Part shown: positions 7,366-16,312 of the stretch, piece after piece
Layout: each line of letters begins with the position of its first letter
Numbering within the stretch: the stretch's first letter is position 1
Source of the DNA: Roseiarcus sp037446355
Lineage (GTDB): Bacteria; Pseudomonadota; Alphaproteobacteria; Rhizobiales; Beijerinckiaceae
NCBI GenBank assembly: GCA_037446355.1
Contig: JBBIIT010000006.1
Location: 34,003 to 98,002 of the forward strand
Direction: 5' to 3'
Length of the DNA: 64,000 nucleotides
Made by a program: the position numbers and the translations under genes
The notes under the pieces: generated by a model
What the model saw: only the letters and a program-made list of their open reading frames with translations
Database searches by the model: none
Told to the model about the DNA's origin: nothing

Positions 7366-8949
7366 ATGACCACTGACCTCGCGCCCATCGGCCGCGCCCT
7401 CATTTCCGTTTCCGACAAGACCGGCCTCCTCGATCTCGCTCGCGCCCTGCATGGGCGCGGGGTCGAACTTGTTTCGACCGGAGGAACTTCGGCCGCTATC
7501 GCCCAGGCCGGCCTGCCGGTGATCGACGTCGCGACGATGACGGGCTTTCCCGAGATGATGGACGGGCGGTTGAAGACCTTGCATCCGCGCGTGCATGGCG
7601 GCCTGCTCGGCGTTCGCAACGATCCCGCCCATCAGGCGGCGATGATCGCCAACGGCATCCAGCCGATCGACTTGCTGATCGTCAATCTCTATCCGTTCGA
7701 GGAGGCGCTGAAGCGCGGCGCCGCGTTCGATCACATGATCGAAAATATCGACATCGGCGGCCCGGCCATGATCCGCGCGGCGGCGAAGAACCACGCCGAT
7801 GTCGTCGTCATCGTCGACGTCGCCGACTATGCCGCGCTTATCGACGAACTGAACGCGCACGACGGCTCGACGCGCCTCGCCTTCCGCCGCGCGATGGCGC
7901 AGAAGGCCTATGCGCGAACCTCCGCCTACGATTCGGCGATCTCCAACTGGCTCGCGCGTGAAATTGGCGAGAGCGCGCCGACCTGGCGCACCTTCGGCGG
8001 CAAGCTCGCCAGCAAGATGCGCTACGGCGAAAACCCGCATCAATCGGCCGCGTTCTATGTCGGGCCGGAGAGCCGCCCCGGCGTCGCGACGGCGCGCCAG
8101 CTTCAGGGCAAGGAGCTTTCCTACAACAACGTCAACGACACCGACGCGGCCTACGAGCTCGTCGCTGAATTCAATCCCGCGCGAAGCGCCGCGGTCGTGA
8201 TCGTCAAACACGCCAACCCGTGCGGCGTCGCGGTTGGCGCGACGGCGTTGGAAGCTTATGAGAAGGCGCTCGCCTGCGATCCCGTCTCGGCCTTCGGCGG
8301 CATCGTCGCGCTCAACCGCAAGCTCGACGTCGAGGCGGCGAAAAAGATCGTCGAGATATTCACCGAGGTCATCATCGCGCCTGAAGCCGACGACGAAGCG
8401 GTCGCGATCGTCGCGGCGAAGAAGAACCTGCGCCTGCTGGTCGCGGGCGCGCTGCCCGATCCGCGCGCACCGACCTTGACCGTGCGCTCGGTCGCCGGCG
8501 GATTGCTGGTTCAGGACCGCGACAACGGCGTGCTTGATCCCGGCGCGCTGAAAGTCGTGACGAAACGCGCGCCGACGCCGGCCGAACTGGCCGATCTCGA
8601 ATTCGCCTGGCGCGTCTGCAAGCACGTCAAGTCGAACGCGATTGTCTATGTCAACGGCGGCAAGACAGTCGGAATCGGCGCGGGTCAGATGAGCCGCGTC
8701 GATTCCTCGCGCGTCGCCGTGCAGAAGGCGAAAGACGCGGCTGGCGCGGGCGAGCCGTTAACGAAAGGCTCTGTCGTCGCCAGCGACGCGTTCTTTCCGT
8801 TCGCCGACGGATTGCTGGCGGCGATCGAGGCGGGCGCGACCGCGGTGATCCAACCCGGCGGGTCGATGCGTGACGCCGAAGTGATCGCCGCCGCCGATAA
8901 GGCGGGCGTCGCGATGGTGTTCTCGGGAATGCGCCACTTCCGGCACTGA
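7366..8949 (+). CDS. purH: bifunctional AICAR transformylase / IMP cyclohydrolase
   Basis: A 527-residue PurH carrying out the last two steps of purine synthesis to IMP. The N-terminal cyclohydrolase (MGS-like) domain shows ALISVSDKTGLLDLARAL, VSTGGTSAAI and DGRLKTLHPRVHGGLL. The transformylase domain has LRYGENPHQ-like KMRYGENPHQSAAFY, VKHANPCGVAVG and the C-terminal FFPFADGLLAAIEAGATAVIQPGGS. Length is normal for the family. It stands alone, 146 bases after pqqDE, and a large hairpin follows its stop. Confidence 0.96.
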   Translation: MTTDLAPIGRALISVSDKTGLLDLARALHGRGVELVSTGGTSAAIAQAGLPVIDVATMTGFPEMMDGRLKTLHPRVHGGLLGVRNDPAHQAAMIANGIQPIDLLIVNLYPFEEALKRGAAFDHMIENIDIGGPAMIRAAAKNHADVVVIVDVADYAALIDELNAHDGSTRLAFRRAMAQKAYARTSAYDSAISNWLAREIGESAPTWRTFGGKLASKMRYGENPHQSAAFYVGPESRPGVATARQLQGKELSYNNVNDTDAAYELVAEFNPARSAAVVIVKHANPCGVAVGATALEAYEKALACDPVSAFGGIVALNRKLDVEAAKKIVEIFTEVIIAPEADDEAVAIVAAKKNLRLLVAGALPDPRAPTLTVRSVAGGLLVQDRDNGVLDPGALKVVTKRAPTPAELADLEFAWRVCKHVKSNAIVYVNGGKTVGIGAGQMSRVDSSRVAVQKAKDAAGAGEPLTKGSVVASDAFFPFADGLLAAIEAGATAVIQPGGSMRDAEVIAAADKAGVAMVFSGMRHFRH

Positions 8950-8958
8950 CGCCGGGCC

Positions 8959-8993
8959 GCTGCGCGGGCCGAGGATCTCGGCGACCGCGCAGC
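8959..8993 (+). terminator. strong hairpin after purH
   Basis: GCTGCGCGG (8959-8967) pairs with CCGCGCAGC (8985-8993), and inside it GCCGAG pairs with CTCGGC around a GAT loop with a two-base bulge. That is a 15-bp stem beginning 10 bases after the purH stop. No T-run follows, so it is a 3'-end hairpin or rho-assisted terminator rather than a textbook intrinsic one. Confidence 0.5.
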
Positions 8994-9049
8994 GATATCA
9001 ACGGAATTGGTGCGTTTACGAGGCTTAGCCGTCCGCCTCGCCAACAGGC

Positions 9050-9077
9050 TTGCTAATGTCAGATAACTCTGTATCAT
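9050..9077 (+). promoter_or_regulatory. candidate sigma70 promoter of the alpha/beta hydrolase gene
   Basis: TTGCTA (9050-9055) and TATCAT (9072-9077) are separated by 16 bases and resemble -35 and -10 boxes. TATCAT is exactly the centre of the palindrome at 9059-9089 plus its preceding base context. Transcription would start near 9084, giving a very short leader before the GTG at 9103. Confidence 0.5.
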
Positions 9078-9089
9078 AGAGTTATCTGA
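9059..9089. promoter_or_regulatory. perfect 12-bp palindromic operator over the promoter
   Basis: Arms TCAGATAACTCT and AGAGTTATCTGA are perfect inverted repeats around GTATCAT. The AT-rich 31-base element stands out from GC-rich DNA, covers the candidate -10 box and ends 13 bases before the GTG start. This is the geometry of a dimeric repressor site, such as TetR- or MarR-type. The winged-helix protein encoded at 10679-10975 is a possible but unproven binder. As RNA it would also form a hairpin. Confidence 0.65.
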
Positions 9090-9102
9090 AAGAGGCAAAT
9101 CC

Positions 9103-10068
9103 GTGTCCACTGGCAATCTGCTGCTTGCGCCGTTCGCCCTCGTCGGTCTCGTCGCCCTGGTCCTTGGCGCGATGCTGGCGAACCCGCTCCACCGTCCGCC
9201 GCCGCTGGCCTCCATCCAACAAGGCGCCATGGCGATCGATCAATCCGGCAAGCCCGACCTCAGCCGCTTTCAGGCGCGCGACGGAACCTGGCTCGCCTAT
9301 CGCCTTTATCCGGCCGAGGGCGCGGGCGACCGGTTGGCGATAATCGCACACGGTTCGTCCGGGTCTTCCGACGAAATGAACGTCGTCGCGCGCGAACTCG
9401 CCAGGAACGGAGTGACGGCGGTGGCGATCGACGCGCGCGGCCACGGCGCCTCAGGCGCGCGCGGAGACATCGGTTATGTCGGCCAGCTCGGCGACGACCT
9501 CGCCGATCTCGTCGGCGAATTGCGTAAGACCCACCCTTCGGAAAAGTTCGAATTGATCGGCCATTCCGCCGGCGCCGGTTTCGTCGCGCGCATCGCCAAC
9601 ACGCCCGTCGGCGAAAAATTCGACCGCTTCATTCTGCTCTCGCCGTTCCTTGGCGTGCGCGCCCCCACCAATCGTCCCGAAGAGGGCGCCGGCCGATGGG
9701 CCTCCGTCAATGTGTCGCGCATTATCGCGATCGGGCTCTTGCGCCGCGCCGGATTGGATTGGGGTCAGTCCTTGCCCGTGATCGCCTTCGCCAACGCGCC
9801 CGAGGCGGCCATGTTCGTGACTTCCGAATACAGTTATCGCCTGCTCGCGGATTACGGCCCGCAATGGGAATGGCGCGCGCCGTTCGAGGCGCGGGGCGCG
9901 CAGATGGTCGTGATCGCGGGAGAGAACGACGAGCTGATGGACGCGCCCGCTTACAAGCCCAATCTCGAACCGCTCGGCGTCAAGGTGACGCTGGTTCCCG
10001 GCGTCGATCACATGGGCGTCGTCTATCGCCCCCAAGCGCTCGCGGCGATTGTCGGCGCTGCGAAATAG
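9103..10068 (+). CDS. membrane-anchored alpha/beta hydrolase (serine hydrolase)
   Basis: A 321-residue protein with an N-terminal hydrophobic segment (about residues 6-26, LLAPFALVGLVALVLGAMLA) that should anchor it or act as an uncleaved signal, then an alpha/beta-hydrolase fold. Visible elements are IAHGSSGSSDEM (oxyanion region), AIDARGHGASGA, the nucleophile elbow GHSAGAG, and a late VPGVDHMGVVY with the likely catalytic His. It resembles the lysophospholipase/serine aminopeptidase S33 group. Start is GTG with AGAGG just upstream. It is the first gene after the palindromic operator and may be co-transcribed with the next two genes. The substrate is unknown. Confidence 0.8.
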   Translation: MSTGNLLLAPFALVGLVALVLGAMLANPLHRPPPLASIQQGAMAIDQSGKPDLSRFQARDGTWLAYRLYPAEGAGDRLAIIAHGSSGSSDEMNVVARELARNGVTAVAIDARGHGASGARGDIGYVGQLGDDLADLVGELRKTHPSEKFELIGHSAGAGFVARIANTPVGEKFDRFILLSPFLGVRAPTNRPEEGAGRWASVNVSRIIAIGLLRRAGLDWGQSLPVIAFANAPEAAMFVTSEYSYRLLADYGPQWEWRAPFEARGAQMVVIAGENDELMDAPAYKPNLEPLGVKVTLVPGVDHMGVVYRPQALAAIVGAAK

Positions 10069-10131
10069 CCGTCTCCTTGTCCCGCCTCTTCGGGCGCCTA
10101 AAGCGGAACGCCAACCGCAAGAGAGTTTGAA

Positions 10132-10677
10132 ATGTCCATCAGTCCCAATGAAGCCGAAGCCATGCTCGCCGATGTCGACGGAGTAGTCGCCAGGGTGAAG
10201 CAGTCGCGTATCTACCAAATCTCGAGCGGCGTCATCATGCTATGGGGGGCGCTGGTCGTCGTCGGCGATCTGCTCGCGCTGGTCGCGGGGAGGTGGACCG
10301 GAGTTTCCTGGATCGTCGTCGACGCCGTCGGCCTCGCCTCGACACTGTGGATGCTGACGCGGGCGCCTCAACGCCTCGCCGTCCCCCGGCGTTATGTCGA
10401 GGTTGTCGTTCTGTTTATTGCGTTTGGATTCATCTGGTCGATGGCGATCGGCGGAATGCGACCGCGTGAACTCGATGCGTTCTGGCCGACGCTTTTCTTG
10501 TTCGGCTACGCGTTGGCGGGTCTCTGGTTCGGGCGCCTGTTCACGTTCATCGGCTGCGGCCTGACGATCCTGATTGTCGCGGGATACTACTGGGCGGGGG
10601 CCAATTACAATCTCTATCTGGCTCTGGTGAACGGCGGCGGTCTGACACTGTGCGGCTATGCGATGCGGCGGGCCTGA
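10132..10677 (+). CDS. integral membrane protein of unknown function
   Basis: A 181-residue protein with about five predicted transmembrane helices (for example GVIMLWGALVVVGDLLALVAG, VVVLFIAFGFIWSMAI, FWPTLFLFGYALAGLWFG, FIGCGLTILIVAGYYW). The N-terminal 25 residues are cytoplasmic-looking and charged. The family is not recognised. A one-base gap separates it from the winged-helix regulator downstream; such membrane-protein/wHTH pairs are common and usually autoregulated, which suggests but does not prove a shared function. Confidence 0.75.
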   Translation: MSISPNEAEAMLADVDGVVARVKQSRIYQISSGVIMLWGALVVVGDLLALVAGRWTGVSWIVVDAVGLASTLWMLTRAPQRLAVPRRYVEVVVLFIAFGFIWSMAIGGMRPRELDAFWPTLFLFGYALAGLWFGRLFTFIGCGLTILIVAGYYWAGANYNLYLALVNGGGLTLCGYAMRRA

Positions 10678-10678
10678 G

Positions 10679-10975
10679 ATGGAGACTCCCGACGACGTCA
10701 TTCATCAACCCGTGCGCCTGCGCGTGATGGCCGCTTTGAGCGCGCTGCCGCCTGACGACGAAGGCATCGAGTTTTCGCGTCTGAAGGGCCTCACCGGCGC
10801 CACCGACGGAAATCTCGGCGCTCATCTCGATCATCTCGCGCGCGCTGGTTACGTCGAGGCGACCAAGGCTTTCGTCGCGCGGCGTCCGCGTACGACCGTC
10901 AAGGCGACTTCGGCGGGGCGCGCGGCCTTCGCTCGGCACGTGGCGTTCTTGAAGTCGATTATCGCGGGAAGTTGA
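10679..10975 (+). CDS. winged-helix DNA-binding regulator (HTH_34/MarR-like)
   Basis: A 98-residue protein that is almost entirely one winged helix: HQPVRLRVMAALSALP, then the recognition region GATDGNLGAHLDHLARAGYVEA, then a wing with KAFVARRPRTTVKATSAGR. This is the pattern of the small winged-helix transcriptional regulator family. It begins one base after the membrane-protein stop, so the two are probably made together. It is a candidate binder of the palindrome at 9059-9089. Confidence 0.8.
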   Translation: METPDDVIHQPVRLRVMAALSALPPDDEGIEFSRLKGLTGATDGNLGAHLDHLARAGYVEATKAFVARRPRTTVKATSAGRAAFARHVAFLKSIIAGS

Positions 10976-11070
10976 AGGCGCTCCCGCTCCTTGCCCCTCC
11001 TGGCAAGGACGGCGCGGGAATCGGTGGGGCGCGATTGACGGCGCGCTCCGCCACAGCGATGAAAGGCGGC

Positions 11071-11451
11071 ATGATCCGCGGCTTCCTCCTCCTCCTTCTC
11101 TGCCAACTCGTCGGCGAGGCGCTGGCGCGCGGCCTCGGGCTGCCGGCGCCCGGCCCAGTGATCGGCCTCGCGTTGCTCACCATCGGTTTGATGGGGCGCA
11201 ACACCTGGAGGCCGATGCGCGACGAGGAGGTCGCCAATAGCGACGTTGGCCGCGCGGCATTGGGGCTGCTGGCGGCGCTGTCGCTGATGTTCGTGCCGGC
11301 GGGAGTGGGCGTCGTCCAATATGCGGGCCTGCTCGGCGAACACGCGCTCGCGCTTTCGCTCGCGCTTATCGTCTCGACGGCGTTGACGTTGCTGGCGACG
11401 GTCGGCGCGTTCCTCTTGGTCAAGCGTTGGATCGGCGGCGAGGCGGCATGA
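11071..11451 (+). CDS. lrgA: LrgA/CidA-family holin-like membrane protein
   Basis: A 126-residue membrane protein with four helices; FLLLLLCQLVGEALARGLGLPAPGPVIGLALL and ALGLLAALSLMFVPAGVGVVQY are typical of the CidA/LrgA family, which with LrgB modulates murein hydrolase release, export of small metabolites or cell lysis. I chose the ATG at 11071 because AAAGG lies just upstream and the family begins like this; an in-frame ATG at 11059 is possible. Its stop overlaps the lrgB start. Confidence 0.85.
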   Translation: MIRGFLLLLLCQLVGEALARGLGLPAPGPVIGLALLTIGLMGRNTWRPMRDEEVANSDVGRAALGLLAALSLMFVPAGVGVVQYAGLLGEHALALSLALIVSTALTLLATVGAFLLVKRWIGGEAA

Positions 11452-12161
11452 ACAGCTTCCGCCTGTGGGTCTATCTGCAAACGACGCCGCTGTTCTGGCT
11501 GACGGCGACGCTTGGCGCGTTCCTGATCGCCGACGCGCTCGCGCAAGTCGCGCGCCGCCATCCCATCGTCAATCCCGTGCTGATCTCGATCGCGCTGGTC
11601 GCGGCGCTGCTGAAATTCTCCGGGACCGACTACGAGACCTATTTCAAGGGCGCGCAATTCGTGCATTTCCTGCTCGGGCCGGCGACGGTCGCGCTCGCCG
11701 TGCCGCTCTATCGCAACCTTGGGCTGGTGCGCGAAAACCTGCTGCCGATGGTGGCGGCGCTGCTGGTCGGCGCGGTCGTCGCGATGGTGTCGGCGGTCGC
11801 GGTCGCCGCCGCGCTTGGCGCGCCGCGCGTGGTGCTGATTTCGCTGGCGCCCAAATCCGTCACCGCCGGCGTCGCGATGGCGGTCTCGGAGAGTCTGGGC
11901 GGCCTGCCGCCGTTGACCGCGACGCTCGTCATCGCCACCGGCGTCATCGGCGCGATCATCGTCACGCCGATGATGAACGCGCTTCGAATTCGCGATTACG
12001 CCGCGCGCGGTTTCGCGGCCGGGCTCGCCTCGCACGGCATCGGCACCGCCAGGGCGTTCACGGTCGACCCCGTCGCCGGAGTGTTCGCGGGGATCGCGAT
12101 GGGGCTGAATGCGGTGGTGACGCCCGTGCTGGCGCCGATCGTCCTGGCCTGGCTGACCTGA
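11448..12161 (+). CDS. lrgB: LrgB/CidB-family membrane protein
   Basis: A 237-residue polytopic protein with the LrgB signature segments VNPVLISIALVAALL, SLAPKSVTAGVAMAVSESLG and GLASHGIGTARAF. It acts with LrgA in the inner membrane. Plant and bacterial relatives transport glycolate or pyruvate-like organic acids, so a metabolite role is as likely as autolysis control. ATGA overlap with lrgA shows translational coupling. No LytSR two-component pair is nearby. Confidence 0.9.
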   Translation: MNSFRLWVYLQTTPLFWLTATLGAFLIADALAQVARRHPIVNPVLISIALVAALLKFSGTDYETYFKGAQFVHFLLGPATVALAVPLYRNLGLVRENLLPMVAALLVGAVVAMVSAVAVAAALGAPRVVLISLAPKSVTAGVAMAVSESLGGLPPLTATLVIATGVIGAIIVTPMMNALRIRDYAARGFAAGLASHGIGTARAFTVDPVAGVFAGIAMGLNAVVTPVLAPIVLAWLT

Positions 12162-12236
12162 GCGCCAAAATTTTGCATCGCGCCGCCTCGGGAAAGCAAG
12201 CCGAATCCTGCTAGAACGCGCGCGGAGGCGCCGAAC

Positions 12237-13427
12237 ATGTCCGAAACGTTCCTGAGCCATCTGCGATCCACTCTGGCCACGATCGAGGCCGACGGGCTGA
12301 CCAAGCGCGAGCGGCTGATCGAGGGGCCGCAGGGCGGGCGCATCCGCGTCGGCGAGCGCGAGATGGTCAATCTCTGCGCCAACAACTATCTCGGCCTAGC
12401 CAATCATCCCGAAGTCGTCGCCGCCGCGCGCGGCGCGCTTGACACGCACGGTTTCGGCATGGCTTCGGTGCGCTTCATCTGCGGCGCGCAGACGCTGCAC
12501 CGCGAGCTTGAACTCGCCATCGCCCATCACCTCGGCAAAGACGACGCGATCCTGTTCGCGGCCTGTTTCGACGCCAACGGCGGCGTATTCGAGCCACTGC
12601 TCGACGAGGCCGACGCGATCGTCTCGGACTCTCTCAATCACGCCTCGATCATCGATGGCGTGCGCCTGGCCAAGGCGAAACGCTATCGCTTCGCCAATGG
12701 CGATTTGGATGAACTGGAGACGCGGCTGAAAGAGGCCAACGCCGCCGGCGCGCGCTTCAAGTTGATCGCGACCGACGGCGTTTTTTCGATGGACGGATAT
12801 GTCGCCAAGCTCCCGGAGATTTGCGATCTCGCCGAACGCTATGGCGCGATGGTTCTGGTCGACGATTGCCATGCGACCGGCCATCTCGGCGCCAAGGGCA
12901 GGGGTACGCCCGATCTCACCGGCGCGGGCGCGCGTGTCGATATCGTCACCGGCACGTTCGGCAAGACCTTGGGCGGCGCGATGGGCGGCTTCGTCGCAGC
13001 GGCGCAGCCGGTCGTCGATCTCCTGCGCCAGCGCGCGCGGCCCTATCTCTTCTCCAACAGTCTGGCGCCGCCCATCGTCGCGGGCTCGCACAAGGCGCTC
13101 GAGGTCGCGATAGGCGCCGACGATCTACGCGAGCGGCTCATTTCGCACACACGCCGCTTTCGCGACGGGCTCATGCGGGCGGGCTTCGAAGTCTTGCCGG
13201 GGCGCACGCCGATCTTGCCTGTAATGCTCGGCGAGGCGCGCAAAGCGCAGGAGATGGCGGCGGCGCTCGACGCGCGCGGCGCCTATGTAGCCGGGTTCTT
13301 CTTTCCCGTGGTGCCGAAGGGGCGCGCGCGCATCCGCACCCAGATGTCGGCGGCGCTAAGCGAGCGCGACGTCGATTTCGCGATCGGCGCGTTCGAGGAC
13401 GCCGGGCGCTCGTTGGGCTTGATTTGA
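12237..13427 (+). CDS. kbl: glycine C-acetyltransferase (2-amino-3-ketobutyrate CoA ligase)
   Basis: A 396-residue PLP enzyme that splits 2-amino-3-oxobutyrate with CoA into glycine and acetyl-CoA. Recognisable segments are NLCANNYLGLANHPEV, HGFGMASVRFICGAQTLHRELE, SDSLNHASIIDG, ATDGVFSMDG, VDDCHATGHLG and the PLP lysine in TGTFGKTLGG. GGAGG precedes the ATG. It forms an operon with tdh, which begins 11 bases after its stop and makes its substrate. Confidence 0.95.
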   Translation: MSETFLSHLRSTLATIEADGLTKRERLIEGPQGGRIRVGEREMVNLCANNYLGLANHPEVVAAARGALDTHGFGMASVRFICGAQTLHRELELAIAHHLGKDDAILFAACFDANGGVFEPLLDEADAIVSDSLNHASIIDGVRLAKAKRYRFANGDLDELETRLKEANAAGARFKLIATDGVFSMDGYVAKLPEICDLAERYGAMVLVDDCHATGHLGAKGRGTPDLTGAGARVDIVTGTFGKTLGGAMGGFVAAAQPVVDLLRQRARPYLFSNSLAPPIVAGSHKALEVAIGADDLRERLISHTRRFRDGLMRAGFEVLPGRTPILPVMLGEARKAQEMAAALDARGAYVAGFFFPVVPKGRARIRTQMSAALSERDVDFAIGAFEDAGRSLGLI

Positions 13428-13437
13428 GGAGATCGCG

Positions 13438-14469
<1,032 letters not shown>

Positions 14470-14479
14470 GCTCGTGCGA

Positions 14480-15532
14480 TCAGACGCCGGGCGCGGCAAT
14501 TTCGATCCCGGCGATAGCGTTCGCAAAGTCACGCGCTTCGAACGGTTCGAGATCGTCTACGCCCTCGCCGACGCCGATGAAATGCACCGGCAACTTGAAT
14601 TTGTCGGCGATGGCGACGAGAATGCCGCCGCGCGCGGTGCCGTCGAGCTTGGTCATCACGAGCCCTGTGACGCCCGCAATTCGGCCGAAGATTTCGACTT
14701 GGCTCAAGGCGTTCTGACCAACGGTGGCGTCGAGCACCAGCAGCGTCGCGTGCGGCGCCTCAGGATCGACCTTCTTCATCACCCGGATGACCTTCTCGAG
14801 TTCGTTCATCAGCTCGGCGCGGTTCTGCAACCGGCCGGCGGTGTCCATAAGCAACACTTCGACGCCCGCGGCGCGCGCGCGCGTCAGCGCGTCGAAGGCG
14901 AGGCCGGCGGCGTCGCCGCCCTGATCGCGCGCGACGATTTCCGCGTTCGCCCTGTCGGCCCAGATGCGCAATTGCTCGATCGCGGCGGCGCGGAACGTGT
15001 CGCCCGCCGCGAGCATCACCTTGCGCCCCTCGCCCGAGAACTTGGCGGCGAGCTTGCCGATGGTCGTCGTCTTGCCCGAGCCATTGACGCCGATGACCAG
15101 GATCACGAACGGCTTCTTGGCCGGGTCGAGGGCCAGCGGGCGCGCAACGGGCGACAGTGTGCGCTCGACTTCGTCGGCGAGCAGGCGCTTGACCTCCTCC
15201 GGGTCGACGCCTTTGTCGTAGCGCCCCTTGCCGACTGCCTCGCGGATGCGCGTCGCGGCGCCGACGCCAAGATCGGCTTGGATCAAGATGTCCTCGAGAT
15301 CGTCGAGCGAGGCGGCGTCGAGCTTGCGCTTGGTGAAGATGTCGACGATGCCGCGCCCGATCGCACCCGAGGAGCGCGACAGGCCCGAGGTCAGACGCGA
15401 AAGCCAGTTCCGCTTGGGCGCGGGCGGCGCGGTTTCTAGGGCGGGCGAGCGCGGGTCCGAATTGGCGCCGCCGCGGCCGAACCAGCGGCCAAGGACGCCC
15501 GCTTTCGGTTCATCGTCCCGCTTATCGCTCAC
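14480..15532 (-). CDS. ftsY: signal recognition particle receptor FtsY
   Basis: A 350-residue SRP GTPase that docks SRP-ribosome complexes at the inner membrane. A short acidic/basic A-region is followed by the N domain (LDDLEDILIQADLGVGAATRI) and G domain: GVNGSGKTTTIGKLA (P-loop), AGDTFRAAAIEQL, DTAGRLQN, TKLDGTARGG and GVGEGVDDLEPF. I prefer the GTG at 15532 because AGAGG lies seven bases upstream; an ATG at 15556 is possible but has no good Shine-Dalgarno. It is divergent from the pseudouridine synthase and converges on tdh with a 10-base gap. Confidence 0.95.
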   Translation of the reverse strand: MSDKRDDEPKAGVLGRWFGRGGANSDPRSPALETAPPAPKRNWLSRLTSGLSRSSGAIGRGIVDIFTKRKLDAASLDDLEDILIQADLGVGAATRIREAVGKGRYDKGVDPEEVKRLLADEVERTLSPVARPLALDPAKKPFVILVIGVNGSGKTTTIGKLAAKFSGEGRKVMLAAGDTFRAAAIEQLRIWADRANAEIVARDQGGDAAGLAFDALTRARAAGVEVLLMDTAGRLQNRAELMNELEKVIRVMKKVDPEAPHATLLVLDATVGQNALSQVEIFGRIAGVTGLVMTKLDGTARGGILVAIADKFKLPVHFIGVGEGVDDLEPFEARDFANAIAGIEIAAPGV

Positions 15533-15586
15533 CCCAAGACCTCTCGCCCTTGCCATGCCCGTGTCGGGCCGCCTAGCTATCACCCC

Positions 15587-16312
15587 ATGACGCCCGAAGA
15601 AACAAGAGCGCGGCTGCTCTACCGCGACGGCCTGATGCTGATCCTCGACAAGCCCGCGGGCATCGCGGTCCACAAGGGGCCGAAAGGCGGGGCGAGCCTC
15701 GAGGACGATTTCGAGGCTTTGCGATTCGGACTGCCGCGCAATCCCGCGCTCGCCCACCGGCTCGACCGCGAAACGGCAGGCTGCCTCGTGCTTGGGCGCC
15801 ATCACAAGGCGCTGGAAAAGCTCGGACTGATGTTCAAGCAGGGCAAGATCGCCAAGGCCTATTGGGCGGTCGTGGCCGGCGGTCCCGAGGCGGACCAAGG
15901 CTTCATCGACAAGCCGCTGGGGCGGCTCGATGCGACGCGCGGCTGGTGGATGAAGGTCGACCCCTCGGGTCAGCCCGCCCAGACGCGCTGGCGCGCGCTC
16001 GGGCGCGGAACCTGGAACGGTCAGTCGATCGCCTGGCTCGAAATGTCGCCGCTGACGGGGCGCACGCACCAGCTGCGGGTCCACGCGCAATCCGAGGGCT
16101 GGCCGATCCTCGGCGATCCCATCTATGGCGCGCGCGCCGATCTGCCGCTGCAATTGCTCGCGCGGCGCATTGAAGTGCCGATCTCGAAATCGAAGCCGCC
16201 GGTGATCGTCGAGGCGCCTGCGCCCGAGCACATGCGCGCGGCGCTCGCGGCCTGCGGTTTCGCGGGCGAGCCGGAGCGGGCCGGCCCCGCCGGGGTGGCG
16301 CCCGCCTCATAG
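15587..16312 (+). CDS. RluA-family RNA pseudouridine synthase
   Basis: A 241-residue enzyme converting a specific uridine in rRNA or tRNA to pseudouridine. The catalytic motif is HRLDRETAGCLVLG (Asp is the nucleophile), with GRTHQLRVHAQSEGWPILGDPIYG in the C-terminal half and ILDKPAGIAVHKGPKGG near the start. No S4 domain is present, so it resembles the short RluA/RluE-like forms. The target site cannot be assigned. Its stop overlaps the last six bases of the convergent cytochrome gene. Confidence 0.88.
   Translation: MTPEETRARLLYRDGLMLILDKPAGIAVHKGPKGGASLEDDFEALRFGLPRNPALAHRLDRETAGCLVLGRHHKALEKLGLMFKQGKIAKAYWAVVAGGPEADQGFIDKPLGRLDATRGWWMKVDPSGQPAQTRWRALGRGTWNGQSIAWLEMSPLTGRTHQLRVHAQSEGWPILGDPIYGARADLPLQLLARRIEVPISKSKPPVIVEAPAPEHMRAALAACGFAGEPERAGPAGVAPAS

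Noticed and set aside
14480..16231. An FtsY frame extended to 16231
   Set aside because: The extra N-terminal part is antisense to the RluA-family gene; the FtsY start is at 15532 with its own Shine-Dalgarno.
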